Assembly: GCF_008806975.1 (NCBI RefSeq)
Contig: NZ_CP031728.1
Span: 1,054,001-1,118,000, forward strand
From: Cellvibrio sp. KY-GH-1
GTDB lineage: Bacteria; Pseudomonadota; Gammaproteobacteria; Pseudomonadales; Cellvibrionaceae
DNA length: 64,000 bases
Reading direction: 5' to 3'
Position 1 is the first letter of the stretch, and every line of letters begins with the position of its first letter. A program made the translations under genes and the position numbers. This document shows positions 17,551 to 26,457 of this stretch, in pieces. The notes beneath the pieces were generated by a model, which saw only the letters and a program-made list of their open reading frames with translations, was not told the DNA's origin and searched no databases.

Positions 17551-18072
17551 ATGACGATGAACCAGCAACACACGCATCACACCCTACCAGCGTTGACGCA
17601 CCTCGATCAAACCGGCGCTGCCTGCATGGTGGATATTAGCGATAAAACCATCACCAAACGCATCGCAGTAGCCAGTGCGATGGTAATTACCCGCTCCGAT
17701 GTTATTGGCCTGATCCAAAATGCCAGCCTAAAAAAAGGCGACGTGTTAGCGGTAGCTCGTATTGCGGGAATTATGGCCGCGAAAAAAACTGCAGATTTAA
17801 TCCCACTCTGCCATCCGGTGGCACTATCAAAAGTTAGCATAGACTTTGTGTGTGATGTCTCTGTTGGCGCCATTTTTATTCGCAGCCGCTGCGTAACCAC
17901 TGGCCAAACGGGAGTAGAAATGGAGGCGCTTACTGCTGCAAGTGTTGCAGCACTGACTATTTATGACATGTGCAAAGCGGTAGATAAAAACATGGAGATA
18001 AGCAGTCTTTATCTGGAACAAAAATCCGGCGGAAAAAGCGGTGACTGGCAACAGGAGCACACGCATGATTAA
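17551..18072 (+). CDS. moaC: Cyclic pyranopterin monophosphate synthase MoaC
   Basis: MoaC converts the MoaA product to cyclic pyranopterin monophosphate. The ATG at 17551 has GGAA upstream and gives 173 residues; a TTG at 17521 would overlap moaB. Conserved segments include [23 protein letters not shown] and [25 protein letters not shown] longer N-terminal histidine-rich leader (HTHHT) is present. Its stop overlaps the moaD start (ATGATTAA). Confidence 0.95.
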   Translation: MTMNQQHTHHTLPALTHLDQTGAACMVDISDKTITKRIAVASAMVITRSDVIGLIQNASLKKGDVLAVARIAGIMAAKKTADLIPLCHPVALSKVSIDFVCDVSVGAIFIRSRCVTTGQTGVEMEALTAASVAALTIYDMCKAVDKNMEISSLYLEQKSGGKSGDWQQEHTHD

Positions 18073-18313
18073 AGTGTGTTTTTTCGCTGACTTACGCGAG
18101 CGCTTAGGTTGTGCTGAACTGTTTGTCCAGGATTTTTCAGGCGAAAACATTAATCAGCTTAAAACGTTTATTGTCAAACAACATCCGCACTGGGAGAAAA
18201 TATTTTTAGAAAAAAAGTTACTAATAGCCGTTAATCATGCCATGGCTAGTAATGACACCGCCATCGCAGCGGGTGATGAGGTCGCTTTTTTTCCACCCGT
18301 GACAGGTGGTTAG
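18065..18313 (+). CDS. moaD: Molybdopterin synthase small subunit MoaD
   Basis: The ubiquitin-fold sulfur carrier of molybdopterin synthase. It has 82 residues from the ATG overlapping moaC and ends in the essential PVTGG, whose terminal glycine is thiocarboxylated. GGAG lies about eight bases before the start. It is followed 11 bases later by moaE. Confidence 0.95.
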   Translation: MIKVCFFADLRERLGCAELFVQDFSGENINQLKTFIVKQHPHWEKIFLEKKLLIAVNHAMASNDTAIAAGDEVAFFPPVTGG

Positions 18314-18324
18314 GATGGGTTTAG

Positions 18325-18795
18325 ATGCGTAATCTAGTGCGTGTACAAACGGATGATTTTGATTTAAATATGGAATACAACCGGTTAATTACTACAAATT
18401 CTACTTGCGGTGCAGTCGTATTATTTAGCGGGCTGGTGCGCGATTTTATTCCTCCACAACAGCTGGTTAGTCTTGAATTGGAACATTACCCACTCATGAC
18501 AGAAACCATGCTGGGCAAGCTCAGTATGCAGGCAAACGCACGCTGGGCGTTGCAGCGCACAACAATAATACATCGCACCGGGAAGCTATTACCGGGTGAT
18601 CAAATTGTGTTGGTAGGTGTATCCAGCGCACATCGTACCGATGCCTTTGAAGCTGCTCAATTCATCATGGATAAACTCAAAACCAGTGCCCCTTTTTGGA
18701 AAAAAGAAACCTTGATGCCTAATCCGGATAGCAAACCGGAATCCTATTGGGTTTCAGCCAAAGACAGTGACGAGCAACTCGCCCTGCGCTGGTAA
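18325..18795 (+). CDS. moaE: Molybdopterin synthase catalytic subunit MoaE
   Basis: MoaE moves two sulfurs from MoaD to cyclic pyranopterin monophosphate. The 156-residue protein has the typical GAVVLFSGLVRDF, LELEHYPLMTE and ISSAHR-like VSSAHRTDAF blocks, and the catalytic lysine region DKLKTSAPFWKKE. It is the last gene of moaABCDE; no terminator is obvious after it. Confidence 0.95.
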   Translation: MRNLVRVQTDDFDLNMEYNRLITTNSTCGAVVLFSGLVRDFIPPQQLVSLELEHYPLMTETMLGKLSMQANARWALQRTTIIHRTGKLLPGDQIVLVGVSSAHRTDAFEAAQFIMDKLKTSAPFWKKETLMPNPDSKPESYWVSAKDSDEQLALRW

Positions 18796-18873
18796 ACGTA
18801 TTATCCCCTAGATTACCCACCCACCCTAACCGACATTCAATCGCTGGACGGGTTTCGAACGTTGCTTTTAACT

Positions 18874-20379
18874 ATGAATATAAAACACATTTGTTATCTA
18901 TTTTCGGCGCTGATGTTGTTAACTAGCAACGGCACACTATCTGACGATAAAGTTCAACAAATTGTCAGTATGGCAAGGGATTACTGCGGCTCATGCCATT
19001 CAATGCCAAACCCTAATGTGGCCCCCAAAAAAAGTTGGCCACGAATAATAGAAACCATGAATGAAATTGCCTTAAAGAAATATGGGAAGGCAATCATAGA
19101 CGCTAATCAAACGCGGGATATTACGGCATTCTACTATGGCACTGCACCTGAAAATTTGCCCGTCCTGCCTTACAACAAACCGTCAGACAGATTGGCATTC
19201 AAACAGCATGTAGTTGGCGCAACTCAAACTATGCCCCTGATCACCAATATAAAATTTGCAGCGATTAATGGCGATAAAAGTACCGAGTTTATAGTAAGTG
19301 ATATGAGCAATAATGCGGTATTTTTACTATCAAAAGAGAATGGAAAATGGAACGAGAAAAAAATTGCAGACATCAGCACATCGGTTTACGCCGATATTAT
19401 TGATTATGATGGTGATCTTGATAAAGATATGCTTATTGGAGATATTGGCGTTCTTCCGTATACCGATAAACAGGTAGGGAAAGTTTTTCTACTTAGAAAA
19501 CAAAAAGGCGGAACATTTTCCAAAGAAATTCTTATGGATGGCATAGGCCGCATTGCAGAAGTCAGAGCCATCGACGTAGATAAGGATGGCGATCTTGACA
19601 TAATAGTTGCAGCCTTTGGAGGAGGTGATAGCGGTGAAATTTTCTGGTTAGAAAATCAGGGTAACAACAAGCATGCAAAACGAAGCCTATTAAACGTGAC
19701 CGGTGCACTCAACATAATTCCTTGGGATATAAACAACGATGGGCACATGGACTTCATTAGCCTCATATCTCAAGAGCATGAATTATTTATGGCTTTTATT
19801 AATCAAGGCAACAAACAATTTACTCAAAGTGTACTCGCACGCGGCCCACACCCCATGTTTGGTTCCACCGGTATGCGTTTGGTTGATTTGGATTTAGATG
19901 GCGACATGGATATTTTGTTTACCAATGGCGATGCTTACGACACTCAAAATGATTTAAAACCTTATCATGGCGTTCAGTGGTTAGAAAACCTTCATGGTAA
20001 AACATTTAAATACCGCGATATAGGCAGGTTTTATGGAGCAGCCTTGGCACTAGCCGGCGATATGGATAATGACGGCGATTTGGATGTAGTGGCGAGCAGC
20101 TTTATGAATGATTGGAATGATCCAAAACGACAAAGCATGGTTTGGTTTGAAAATGACGGCAAGCAGAACTTTATTCAACACGACCTTATCGCTAAACCAG
20201 CGAGCATTGCATCATTTGAATTAGCCGATGTCACCGGAGACGGATATTTGGATATTATTGCCGGTAGCCTTAGGTTGGATCTTTTATTTAAAATGAATAA
20301 CTCAAGTGATAAAAGTAAAGGCGCAAAGCCAAGTCCTACACCAAGAATTGTGATTCTTGAAAATATGGGGAGAAAATAA
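18874..20379 (+). CDS. Secreted protein with c-type heme motif and FG-GAP/VCBS repeats
   Basis: A 501-residue exported protein (ATG at 18874; TTG at 18862 less likely). A signal peptide covers about residues 1-22. One heme c site, CGSCH (Cys38-His42), lies in a short cytochrome-like N-terminal region. At least six FG-GAP/VCBS calcium-loop motifs follow (for example DYDGDLDKD, DVDKDGDLD, DLDLDGDMD, DMDNDGDLD), which suggests a beta-propeller. No enzyme family is recognised. A periplasmic or surface electron-transfer or binding role is only an inference. It lies between moaE and the convergent tauE-like gene. Confidence 0.8.
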   Translation: MNIKHICYLFSALMLLTSNGTLSDDKVQQIVSMARDYCGSCHSMPNPNVAPKKSWPRIIETMNEIALKKYGKAIIDANQTRDITAFYYGTAPENLPVLPYNKPSDRLAFKQHVVGATQTMPLITNIKFAAINGDKSTEFIVSDMSNNAVFLLSKENGKWNEKKIADISTSVYADIIDYDGDLDKDMLIGDIGVLPYTDKQVGKVFLLRKQKGGTFSKEILMDGIGRIAEVRAIDVDKDGDLDIIVAAFGGGDSGEIFWLENQGNNKHAKRSLLNVTGALNIIPWDINNDGHMDFISLISQEHELFMAFINQGNKQFTQSVLARGPHPMFGSTGMRLVDLDLDGDMDILFTNGDAYDTQNDLKPYHGVQWLENLHGKTFKYRDIGRFYGAALALAGDMDNDGDLDVVASSFMNDWNDPKRQSMVWFENDGKQNFIQHDLIAKPASIASFELADVTGDGYLDIIAGSLRLDLLFKMNNSSDKSKGAKPSPTPRIVILENMGRK

Positions 20380-20403
20380 AAAATTAGCTGCAAAAAATCA
20401 GCC

Positions 20404-21153
20404 TCACCCTAAAAACATCTTTCCTCCGGCAACCAACAGTACCAACGCCATTACTTGGCGAATAAGGGTAGCACTAAAACGTTTGCTGCCGAATTCCGCA
20501 CCCAACCAGCCACCCAATATGGCGGCAACTGCCCAATAGCCAATGCCCTCTGGCAATACCGGATGCATGGACATGACCCCTAGCAAGCCCGCTACGGAAT
20601 TTACCAAAATAAATACGGCGGCTACACCCGAGATTACGCGAGTTTCTCCCCAACACAGAAATAACAATAGAGGGCTCAGGAAAATTCCCCCGCCGACACC
20701 GACTAACCCCGACAAGAACCCAATAATTAACCCCGCACACATTAACAACCATTTTTTTGGTGCCTGTATTTTTTGGGTAGGCGCTTTTTTAGCAGTTAAA
20801 AACGAATGGAATGCCGCATAAATTAATACAGCACCCAGAATAGGTTTGTAATAATCACCTGGAAGCGTTAGTCCGCCACCGAGATAAGCGCAGGGAATAG
20901 AAGTGATAATTAATGGCCACAGCAGCGACCAGGAAAATGCATCAGTGCGAATATATTTAGTACTGGCGATAGTGGCGACTAAAATATTTAACGCAAGTGC
21001 GGCCGGTTTCAAACTTTCCGGGGCGAGCCCCGCAAGCGCCATAATGGCAATATAGCCAGAGGCACCCGCATGCCCAACTGAAGAATACAAAACGGCAGCG
21101 ATAAAAATACCAATAGCAATTAACAGCGGCAGCAAATCCAAAAAAAACCTCAC
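20404..21153 (-). CDS. TauE/SafE-family membrane transporter
   Basis: A 249-residue integral membrane protein of about eight hydrophobic segments with the TauE/SafE repeats (SSVGHAGASGY in the first half, GFLSGLVGVGGG in the second). The family exports organosulfur or sulfite-like anions. The start is a GTG six bases after the moeA stop, so it is cotranscribed with narL and moeA. Its substrate here is unknown; a sulfur or molybdenum link is inferred only from position. Confidence 0.85.
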   Translation of the reverse strand: MRFFLDLLPLLIAIGIFIAAVLYSSVGHAGASGYIAIMALAGLAPESLKPAALALNILVATIASTKYIRTDAFSWSLLWPLIITSIPCAYLGGGLTLPGDYYKPILGAVLIYAAFHSFLTAKKAPTQKIQAPKKWLLMCAGLIIGFLSGLVGVGGGIFLSPLLLFLCWGETRVISGVAAVFILVNSVAGLLGVMSMHPVLPEGIGYWAVAAILGGWLGAEFGSKRFSATLIRQVMALVLLVAGGKMFLG

Positions 21154-21158
21154 CGTAA

Positions 21159-22421
21159 TTAGCGAATAAATCTATCAAAAGGGATAACGTTGACCGATTC
21201 ACCTGGTAGTACCGTGCCCCGCTCTGCCTCCAGGCAAATATAACCATTAGCCTTTGCCATACTGCTTAATACGCCAGAGCTTTGCGAACCAGCACTAACG
21301 ACGGTGTTCACACCTTGCTTGCTCGCTAAAATTCCACGCTGAAAATCCATCCGCCCGGAATGCTTTTTAAAGGATTGTTGAGCGATGGCGCTCAGCTGCA
21401 GTGATTCAACCCATTTTTCTCCAGCTAGATATCGTAAAGCAGGCACAACCAGCTGATGATAAGTGACCGCCGTTGAAACAGGATTGCCCGGCAGACCAAA
21501 GAACCAACCTGCCCCTAAACGGCCAAAAGCAAAAGGTTTTCCCGGCTTCATCGCGACTTTCCAGAAGTCAATCTGGCCTAACTCTTCCAATATTGTTTTG
21601 GTGTAGTCCGCATCACCCACAGAGACCCCACCGGTAGAAATGACGACATCAGCCCATTGTGCAGCCTGCATAAACGCTGCACGAAGAGCCAGCAAATCAT
21701 CGGCGATAATGCCCATATCTTTTATTTCGACGTTTAATCGTTGCAAGAGTGCGCATAGCAAAGGGCGATTGCTGTCATAAATTTTATCTTCTGCGTGCGC
21801 ACTGCCAAGTGACAACAACTCATCGCCCGTCGATAACACAGCGATACGCAACTTCCGCCACACCTTGATGCGCGCAATCCCCAGCGATGCAAGCAAACCA
21901 ATATCCAGCGCACTAATACGATGGCCCTTACCCAGAACTTCACTGCCTTTTTTTATATCGTCACCGGCGCGACGAATATTTTCGCCTTGCAGCACAGGTT
22001 TGTTCAGCTGCAGTGTTTTCGCAGTAAGTGTAACATTTTCTTGCATCACCACGGCATCGGCGCCCGCCGGAATCATCGCACCGGTCATAATGCGCACAGC
22101 CTGCATTTTACCGAGCGCTGACTGCGCCTCCTCGCGTTCGCTAAAACGAAAGGGGTGCCCGGCCAGCGACTGGCCAATTACTTCAAACAAAGCGCCTTCA
22201 GTTTGTGCATCACTCGTGCGCAGCGCATAACCATCCATCGCGGAGTTATCGCTGGCAGGAACATTAATATTGGCCAACACTGATTCTGCAAGAATGCGGT
22301 CTAATGCAAGCGCCAAATCAACCCATTCGGTTTCCTGTACTGGAATTAATTGTTGATGTATTCGCAACAACGCATCTTGCACAGGTAACAAGCCAGGCTG
22401 TGAACAACAATCCATAGACAA
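21159..22421 (-). CDS. moeA: Molybdopterin molybdenumtransferase MoeA
   Basis: MoeA inserts molybdate into adenylylated molybdopterin. The 420-residue protein shows the family blocks NVPASDNSAMDGYA, RIMTGAMIPAGADAVVMQE, STGDELL, ISTGGVSVGDADYTK and FGLPGNPVS, followed by the C-terminal domain. It lies 13 bases downstream of narL and six upstream of the tauE-like gene, forming narL-moeA-tauE on the minus strand. Confidence 0.96.
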   Translation of the reverse strand: MSMDCCSQPGLLPVQDALLRIHQQLIPVQETEWVDLALALDRILAESVLANINVPASDNSAMDGYALRTSDAQTEGALFEVIGQSLAGHPFRFSEREEAQSALGKMQAVRIMTGAMIPAGADAVVMQENVTLTAKTLQLNKPVLQGENIRRAGDDIKKGSEVLGKGHRISALDIGLLASLGIARIKVWRKLRIAVLSTGDELLSLGSAHAEDKIYDSNRPLLCALLQRLNVEIKDMGIIADDLLALRAAFMQAAQWADVVISTGGVSVGDADYTKTILEELGQIDFWKVAMKPGKPFAFGRLGAGWFFGLPGNPVSTAVTYHQLVVPALRYLAGEKWVESLQLSAIAQQSFKKHSGRMDFQRGILASKQGVNTVVSAGSQSSGVLSSMAKANGYICLEAERGTVLPGESVNVIPFDRFIR

Positions 22422-22434
22422 ACTCTACTGAACA

Positions 22435-23079
22435 TTAATTTTGTTGATTAATCATCCACACGGCTGCTTCTACGCGTGAGCGCAAATGCAATTTTTTCAG
22501 CAGATGCTTAACATGCACTTTGACTGTGCCGTCAGAAATAGCCAATTCGCGCGCAATGACTTTATTGCTCATGCCTTTGGCAATTAATTTCAGAATTTCC
22601 AATTCACGCTGGGTGAGACTGTCACTACCCACAGCAGCTTTTGTGGTGGGATTGCGAATAGCGGTAGCGAGCACTTGAGTGACTGCCTCACTCAACACCA
22701 TTTTGCCGGACAAGGCGCGTTCGATTTGCACCAGCATATCTTCCGGTTCCATGTCTTTTAGCAAATAGCCATCTGCTCCCGCTGAAATTGCACTGAGCAC
22801 ATCTTCATCGGCATCGGACACAGTGAGCATCACAATGCGCGAAGTGACACCTTCATCGCGCAAATGGCGTAGCGTTTCCAAACCATCCATGCCCTGCATA
22901 TTCAAATCCAATAAAATTAGATCAGGGTCAAGTTCACTCGCCAATTTAATCGCATCTTTGCCATTGCTCGCTTCGGCTACTACTTCCATCTCACCCGACA
23001 GTGTTAAAAGTTGACGCAACCCTTTACGCAATAAAGGGTGATCGTCCACCAACATAATGCTCGCGGCCGTTTCTGTCAC
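22435..23079 (-). CDS. narL: NarL-type response regulator
   Basis: A 214-residue NarL/FixJ regulator. The receiver domain has Asp12/Asp13 and phospho-acceptor Asp58 (LILLDLN), and the C-terminal LuxR HTH starts at LTQRELEILKLIAKGMSNKVIA. The start is GTG with AGGAG upstream. It is expected to respond to nitrate, but no NarX/NarQ kinase lies in the window, so its partner is elsewhere. NarL-like palindromes lie just upstream, before nrdG, and perhaps before narK. The narL name rests on similarity and context. Confidence 0.88.
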   Translation of the reverse strand: MTETAASIMLVDDHPLLRKGLRQLLTLSGEMEVVAEASNGKDAIKLASELDPDLILLDLNMQGMDGLETLRHLRDEGVTSRIVMLTVSDADEDVLSAISAGADGYLLKDMEPEDMLVQIERALSGKMVLSEAVTQVLATAIRNPTTKAAVGSDSLTQRELEILKLIAKGMSNKVIARELAISDGTVKVHVKHLLKKLHLRSRVEAAVWMINQQN

Positions 23080-23148
23080 AAGACTCTCCTCAATACCAAT
23101 ACATCATTATATGCAGTTTAACTGCTTGCAGAACCTAAGGGCAGCACA

Positions 23149-23197
23149 TGCCCATTTGTGGGTAGATAGATCAACTACACCTACCCCTATTGGGTAG
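23149..23197. promoter_or_regulatory. Two NarL-like palindromes in the narL/narK2 divergent region
   Basis: TGCCCAT-TT-GTGGGTA (23149-23164) has 7-2-7 layout with one mismatch in each half. CTACCCCTATTGGGTAG (23181-23197) is a TACC-N7-GGTA palindrome with one perfect heptamer. They sit between the divergent narL and narK2 genes (starts at 23079 and 23312), so they could control both, including autoregulation. No complete FNR box was found in this region. Confidence 0.6.
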
Positions 23198-23311
23198 GCA
23201 AGCTAACACCTCTAATACCGCAACTTAACACTGAGGTTGAATAGTTTCCATATCTGCGCAGAGCCATAGTGATCCTTGCGCGAAAACAACTCTTTTGACC
23301 GAGGGCTTCAC

Positions 23312-24928
23312 ATGTCTGACCTAAAACAATGGGAACCGGAACAGCAAACGTTCTGGGATTCACACGGGAGAGCAATTGCCAATCGCAATTTGTGGATCTC
23401 AATTCCAAGCTTACTCTGTGGCTTTGCCGTGTGGATGCAGTGGAGCATTATTACCGTGCAAATGCTGAACCTTGGCTTTCCCTATCAAGCAGGCGATTTA
23501 TTCAGCCTAACGGCGATTGCCGGATTAACCGGAGCGACGCTGCGTATTCCAGCCAGTTTTTTTATTCGCTTGTGTGGTGGCCGCTACACCATTTTTTTAA
23601 CCACCAGTTTATTGATGCTACCTGCCATTGGCACTGGTCTGGCTTTGCAGGATCAAAACACGCCATTTTGGGTGTTCCAATTAATGGCGTTGCTCTCCGG
23701 GATTGGCGGGGGTAATTTTGCAGCATCTATGTCCAACATCAGTTTTTTTTATCCTCGTAAGCAGCAAGGATTAGCGCTTGGCCTAAATGCCGGGTTAGGT
23801 AATTTCGGTGTGACCAGCATGCAAATTCTGGTACCGCTGTTTATGACCTTTGGCGCCTTTGGCGCACTGGGTGGTGACCCAATGGTGTTGAAATCTGCAA
23901 GCGGCACCTTAATTGGTGCTATTCCTGCAGGTACTGAAACCTGGATTCAAAACGCAGGGTTTGTCTGGTTACTGCTGCTCATCCCACTCGCTTTTGCGAT
24001 TTGGTTTGGCATGAACAATATCAACACCGCAGAGGTTAGTCCCAATCTGGCAGGCGGAGCGCCGCGCTCTTTTGCGATCATTATCGCCATGATGTTAATT
24101 GGCTTTGCGACCTCAGCTCTGGGGCTGTGGCTCATCATGCCTGCCAGTGTCAATGGTTCCGGGTTTGGCATTCCCAAAGAGCTGGTACTGGTGTTGGTGT
24201 TATTTGCTACAGTGATGTTACTCAAAGCGCTGCCCGGAACTATTCGCACCAGCCTTGATCGTCAATACAAAATTTTTAACAACAAACACACTTGGGTAAT
24301 GAGTGTATTGTACGTGATGACTTTTGGCTCATTTATTGGTTTTTCTGCTGCCTTCCCACTGTCTATTCAAGTTATTTTTGGTTTTAGTCATGTACCTGTC
24401 GATGGGGTAATGACCCACAATACCCTCAACCCGAATGGCCCAAGCGCTCTGACTTACGCGTGGATCGCTCCCTTTATTGGCGCACTCATTCGCCCGGTAG
24501 GTGGCTGGGTATCTGACAAATTTGGCGGTGCACTGGTCACGCAAATGTGTGCGATTGCCATGGTGATTTTGTCGATCGTTGCGGCTTATTACATGAGCAT
24601 GGCCTATCAATCCGCAACCCCAGAACAGTATTTTGCGCCCTTCTTTTTGGTGTTCTTGGGTTTGTTTGCCGCAAGCGGGATGGGTAATGGTTCAACATTC
24701 TGTTCCATCGCCAATATTTTTCCTAAAGAGCAAGCAGGCCCAGCATTGGGCTGGACTTCTGCGGTAGCAGGTTATGGCGCATTTTATATTCCGCAGGTTT
24801 TTGGCGAACAAATCAAAGCGGCCACACCGGAATATGCGATGCTGGGTTTTGCGGTGTTTTATCTGGTGTGTGTGTTATTAAACTGGTGGTTTTATCTACG
24901 CAAACAAGGCGAGTTCTATAATCCCTGA
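23312..24928 (+). CDS. Nitrate/nitrite transporter, MFS, NarK2-like
   Basis: A 538-residue inner-membrane protein. The ATG at 23312 follows GAGGG; a TTG at 23276 is less likely. It has the N-terminal LKQWEPEQQTFWDSHGRAIA of nitrate/nitrite antiporters, helices with NLGFPYQAGDLFSL, signature GGNFAASMSNI and GMGNGSTFCSIANIFP, and a long central loop, as in the larger NarK2/NarK branch. It likely exchanges nitrate for nitrite. It is divergent from narL with NarL-like sites between. Confidence 0.93.
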   Translation: MSDLKQWEPEQQTFWDSHGRAIANRNLWISIPSLLCGFAVWMQWSIITVQMLNLGFPYQAGDLFSLTAIAGLTGATLRIPASFFIRLCGGRYTIFLTTSLLMLPAIGTGLALQDQNTPFWVFQLMALLSGIGGGNFAASMSNISFFYPRKQQGLALGLNAGLGNFGVTSMQILVPLFMTFGAFGALGGDPMVLKSASGTLIGAIPAGTETWIQNAGFVWLLLLIPLAFAIWFGMNNINTAEVSPNLAGGAPRSFAIIIAMMLIGFATSALGLWLIMPASVNGSGFGIPKELVLVLVLFATVMLLKALPGTIRTSLDRQYKIFNNKHTWVMSVLYVMTFGSFIGFSAAFPLSIQVIFGFSHVPVDGVMTHNTLNPNGPSALTYAWIAPFIGALIRPVGGWVSDKFGGALVTQMCAIAMVILSIVAAYYMSMAYQSATPEQYFAPFFLVFLGLFAASGMGNGSTFCSIANIFPKEQAGPALGWTSAVAGYGAFYIPQVFGEQIKAATPEYAMLGFAVFYLVCVLLNWWFYLRKQGEFYNP

Positions 24929-24943
24929 AAACGTGACAACTTT

Positions 24944-25001
24944 GAGCAGGTGATTCAATCCAATCAGTAGTGCAACCCAATCACGATTGCACCACCTGCT
25001 C
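24944..25001. terminator. Nested hairpin between narK2 and hemN
   Basis: GAGCAGGTG (24944-24952) pairs with CACCTGCTC (24993-25001), and GTGCAA (24970-24975) pairs with TTGCAC (24987-24992) inside it. It lies between convergent genes and could end both transcripts, though no U-run follows. Confidence 0.5.
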
Positions 25002-25025
25002 AGCTCTACCCAAAAACTTTACCGA

Positions 25026-26417
25026 CTAAATTACCTTGGAGTAACGAATTGTTGATGCGTTGTAAAGATACTCATCAAAAACCATACAAATTCTACGAAT
25101 AAGCAACCGCCCTGCATTGAGAACTTCAATTCCGTCATCGTCAATACTGAGCAATCCATCTTCAATCATTGGTTTTAATTGCGCTAACTCTTTAGCAAAA
25201 TGGCTGCGTGAATCCAGACCAAATGCATTATCAACAGCAGCAAAATTCAAATTGAAATGACAAATTAACTGATTAATTACAAACTGCCGCAACAGATCTT
25301 CGCTGGTTAATTCAATACCTTTAACAAAAGGGATTTCACCTGAATCAATTGATTTTTGATAATGTTCAACGCGCTTAGCATTTTGTATATAGACATTGCC
25401 GAATGCGCTAATCGCAGAAGCCCCAAAAGAGAGCAAATCGCAATCGCCATGAGTGGAGTAGCCCTGAAAATTTCGTTGTAACTTTCCTACTCTTTGTGCT
25501 TGTACCAAACTATCATCCGGTTTTGCGAAATGATCCATGCCAACATAAATATACCCAGCGCTCTGCAAACGCTCTATCGCCATATACAAAAGTTCAAGTT
25601 TTTGCTCTGCTGAGGGAAGATCACGCTCATTAATCAATTCCTGGCTCTTAAAAAGATGTGGCATATGGGCATAATTAAATAATGACAAGCGGTCGGGAGA
25701 AAGTTCTATCACTCTATTTAATGTTTCACCGACACTGGTCAAGGTTTGCATCGGCAGACCATATATTAAATCCATACTGATCGAGTGATAGCCCTGTTGG
25801 CGCAGCGCCGCTACCAAGGCACTTACATCTTCAACACTGTTATAACGATTTACTGCTTTTTGAACCTGAGAATCAAAGTCCTGTACACCCATACTGACTC
25901 GATTAAAACCAAGTTTGCGCAAATGTGCCATGGTATTCGCCGACACGCGCCCCGGATGAATCTCGACGGAGTACTCACCTGCGTCATCATCCAGCAATAT
26001 AAAGTGCTTGCGTGTCGCAGCCATCAGCCAAGACATTTCGTCATCACTGATAAACGTGGGAGTACCACCACCCCAATGCAATTGAGTGACAGGTCGCGCG
26101 GAATCAAATAGCTCTGCCTGCATCGCCATTTCCCGTTCCATAAGCTCCAAATAAGGTTGCGCACGGCCTTTATTGTTAGTAACGACCTTGTTGCACCCAC
26201 AATAAAAGCAAAGGGTATCGCAAAAAGGAATATGGAAATAAAGCGACAGCGGCCTTCCGCTTGCATTGCTGCGCGCAACCGCCGCGTTAAAATCAACAGT
26301 CGAAAAACTTTCATGGAATTGTGGTGCCGTGGGGTAAGAAGTATAACGCGGGCCGGTTAAATCGTACTGGCGAATTAGGTTGGAATCCCATTTAAGCGGA
26401 GCTTGAAAGTGCGACAT
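25026..26417 (-). CDS. hemN: Oxygen-independent coproporphyrinogen III oxidase HemN
   Basis: A radical SAM enzyme that makes protoporphyrinogen IX without O2 and so supports heme supply to NarI. The 463-residue protein has HIPFCDTLCFYCGC with Cys66, Cys70, Cys73 and Cys75, plus QLHWGGGTPTF and the late DLIYGLPMQT block. Length and start (MSHFQAPLKWDSNLIRQYD) fit the family. It closes the anaerobic cluster; immediately upstream (40 bases) is the truncated abortive-infection-like gene. Confidence 0.96.
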   Translation of the reverse strand: MSHFQAPLKWDSNLIRQYDLTGPRYTSYPTAPQFHESFSTVDFNAAVARSNASGRPLSLYFHIPFCDTLCFYCGCNKVVTNNKGRAQPYLELMEREMAMQAELFDSARPVTQLHWGGGTPTFISDDEMSWLMAATRKHFILLDDDAGEYSVEIHPGRVSANTMAHLRKLGFNRVSMGVQDFDSQVQKAVNRYNSVEDVSALVAALRQQGYHSISMDLIYGLPMQTLTSVGETLNRVIELSPDRLSLFNYAHMPHLFKSQELINERDLPSAEQKLELLYMAIERLQSAGYIYVGMDHFAKPDDSLVQAQRVGKLQRNFQGYSTHGDCDLLSFGASAISAFGNVYIQNAKRVEHYQKSIDSGEIPFVKGIELTSEDLLRQFVINQLICHFNLNFAAVDNAFGLDSRSHFAKELAQLKPMIEDGLLSIDDDGIEVLNAGRLLIRRICMVFDEYLYNASTIRYSKVI

Positions 26418-26457
26418 CTGAAACCTCGATTCATCGATGACTCTATTGGGAAGTCAT

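Noticed and set aside
23160..23176. FNR box before narK2 (ATCAA half-site)
   Set aside because: Only one half matches; the other five bases agree at one position.
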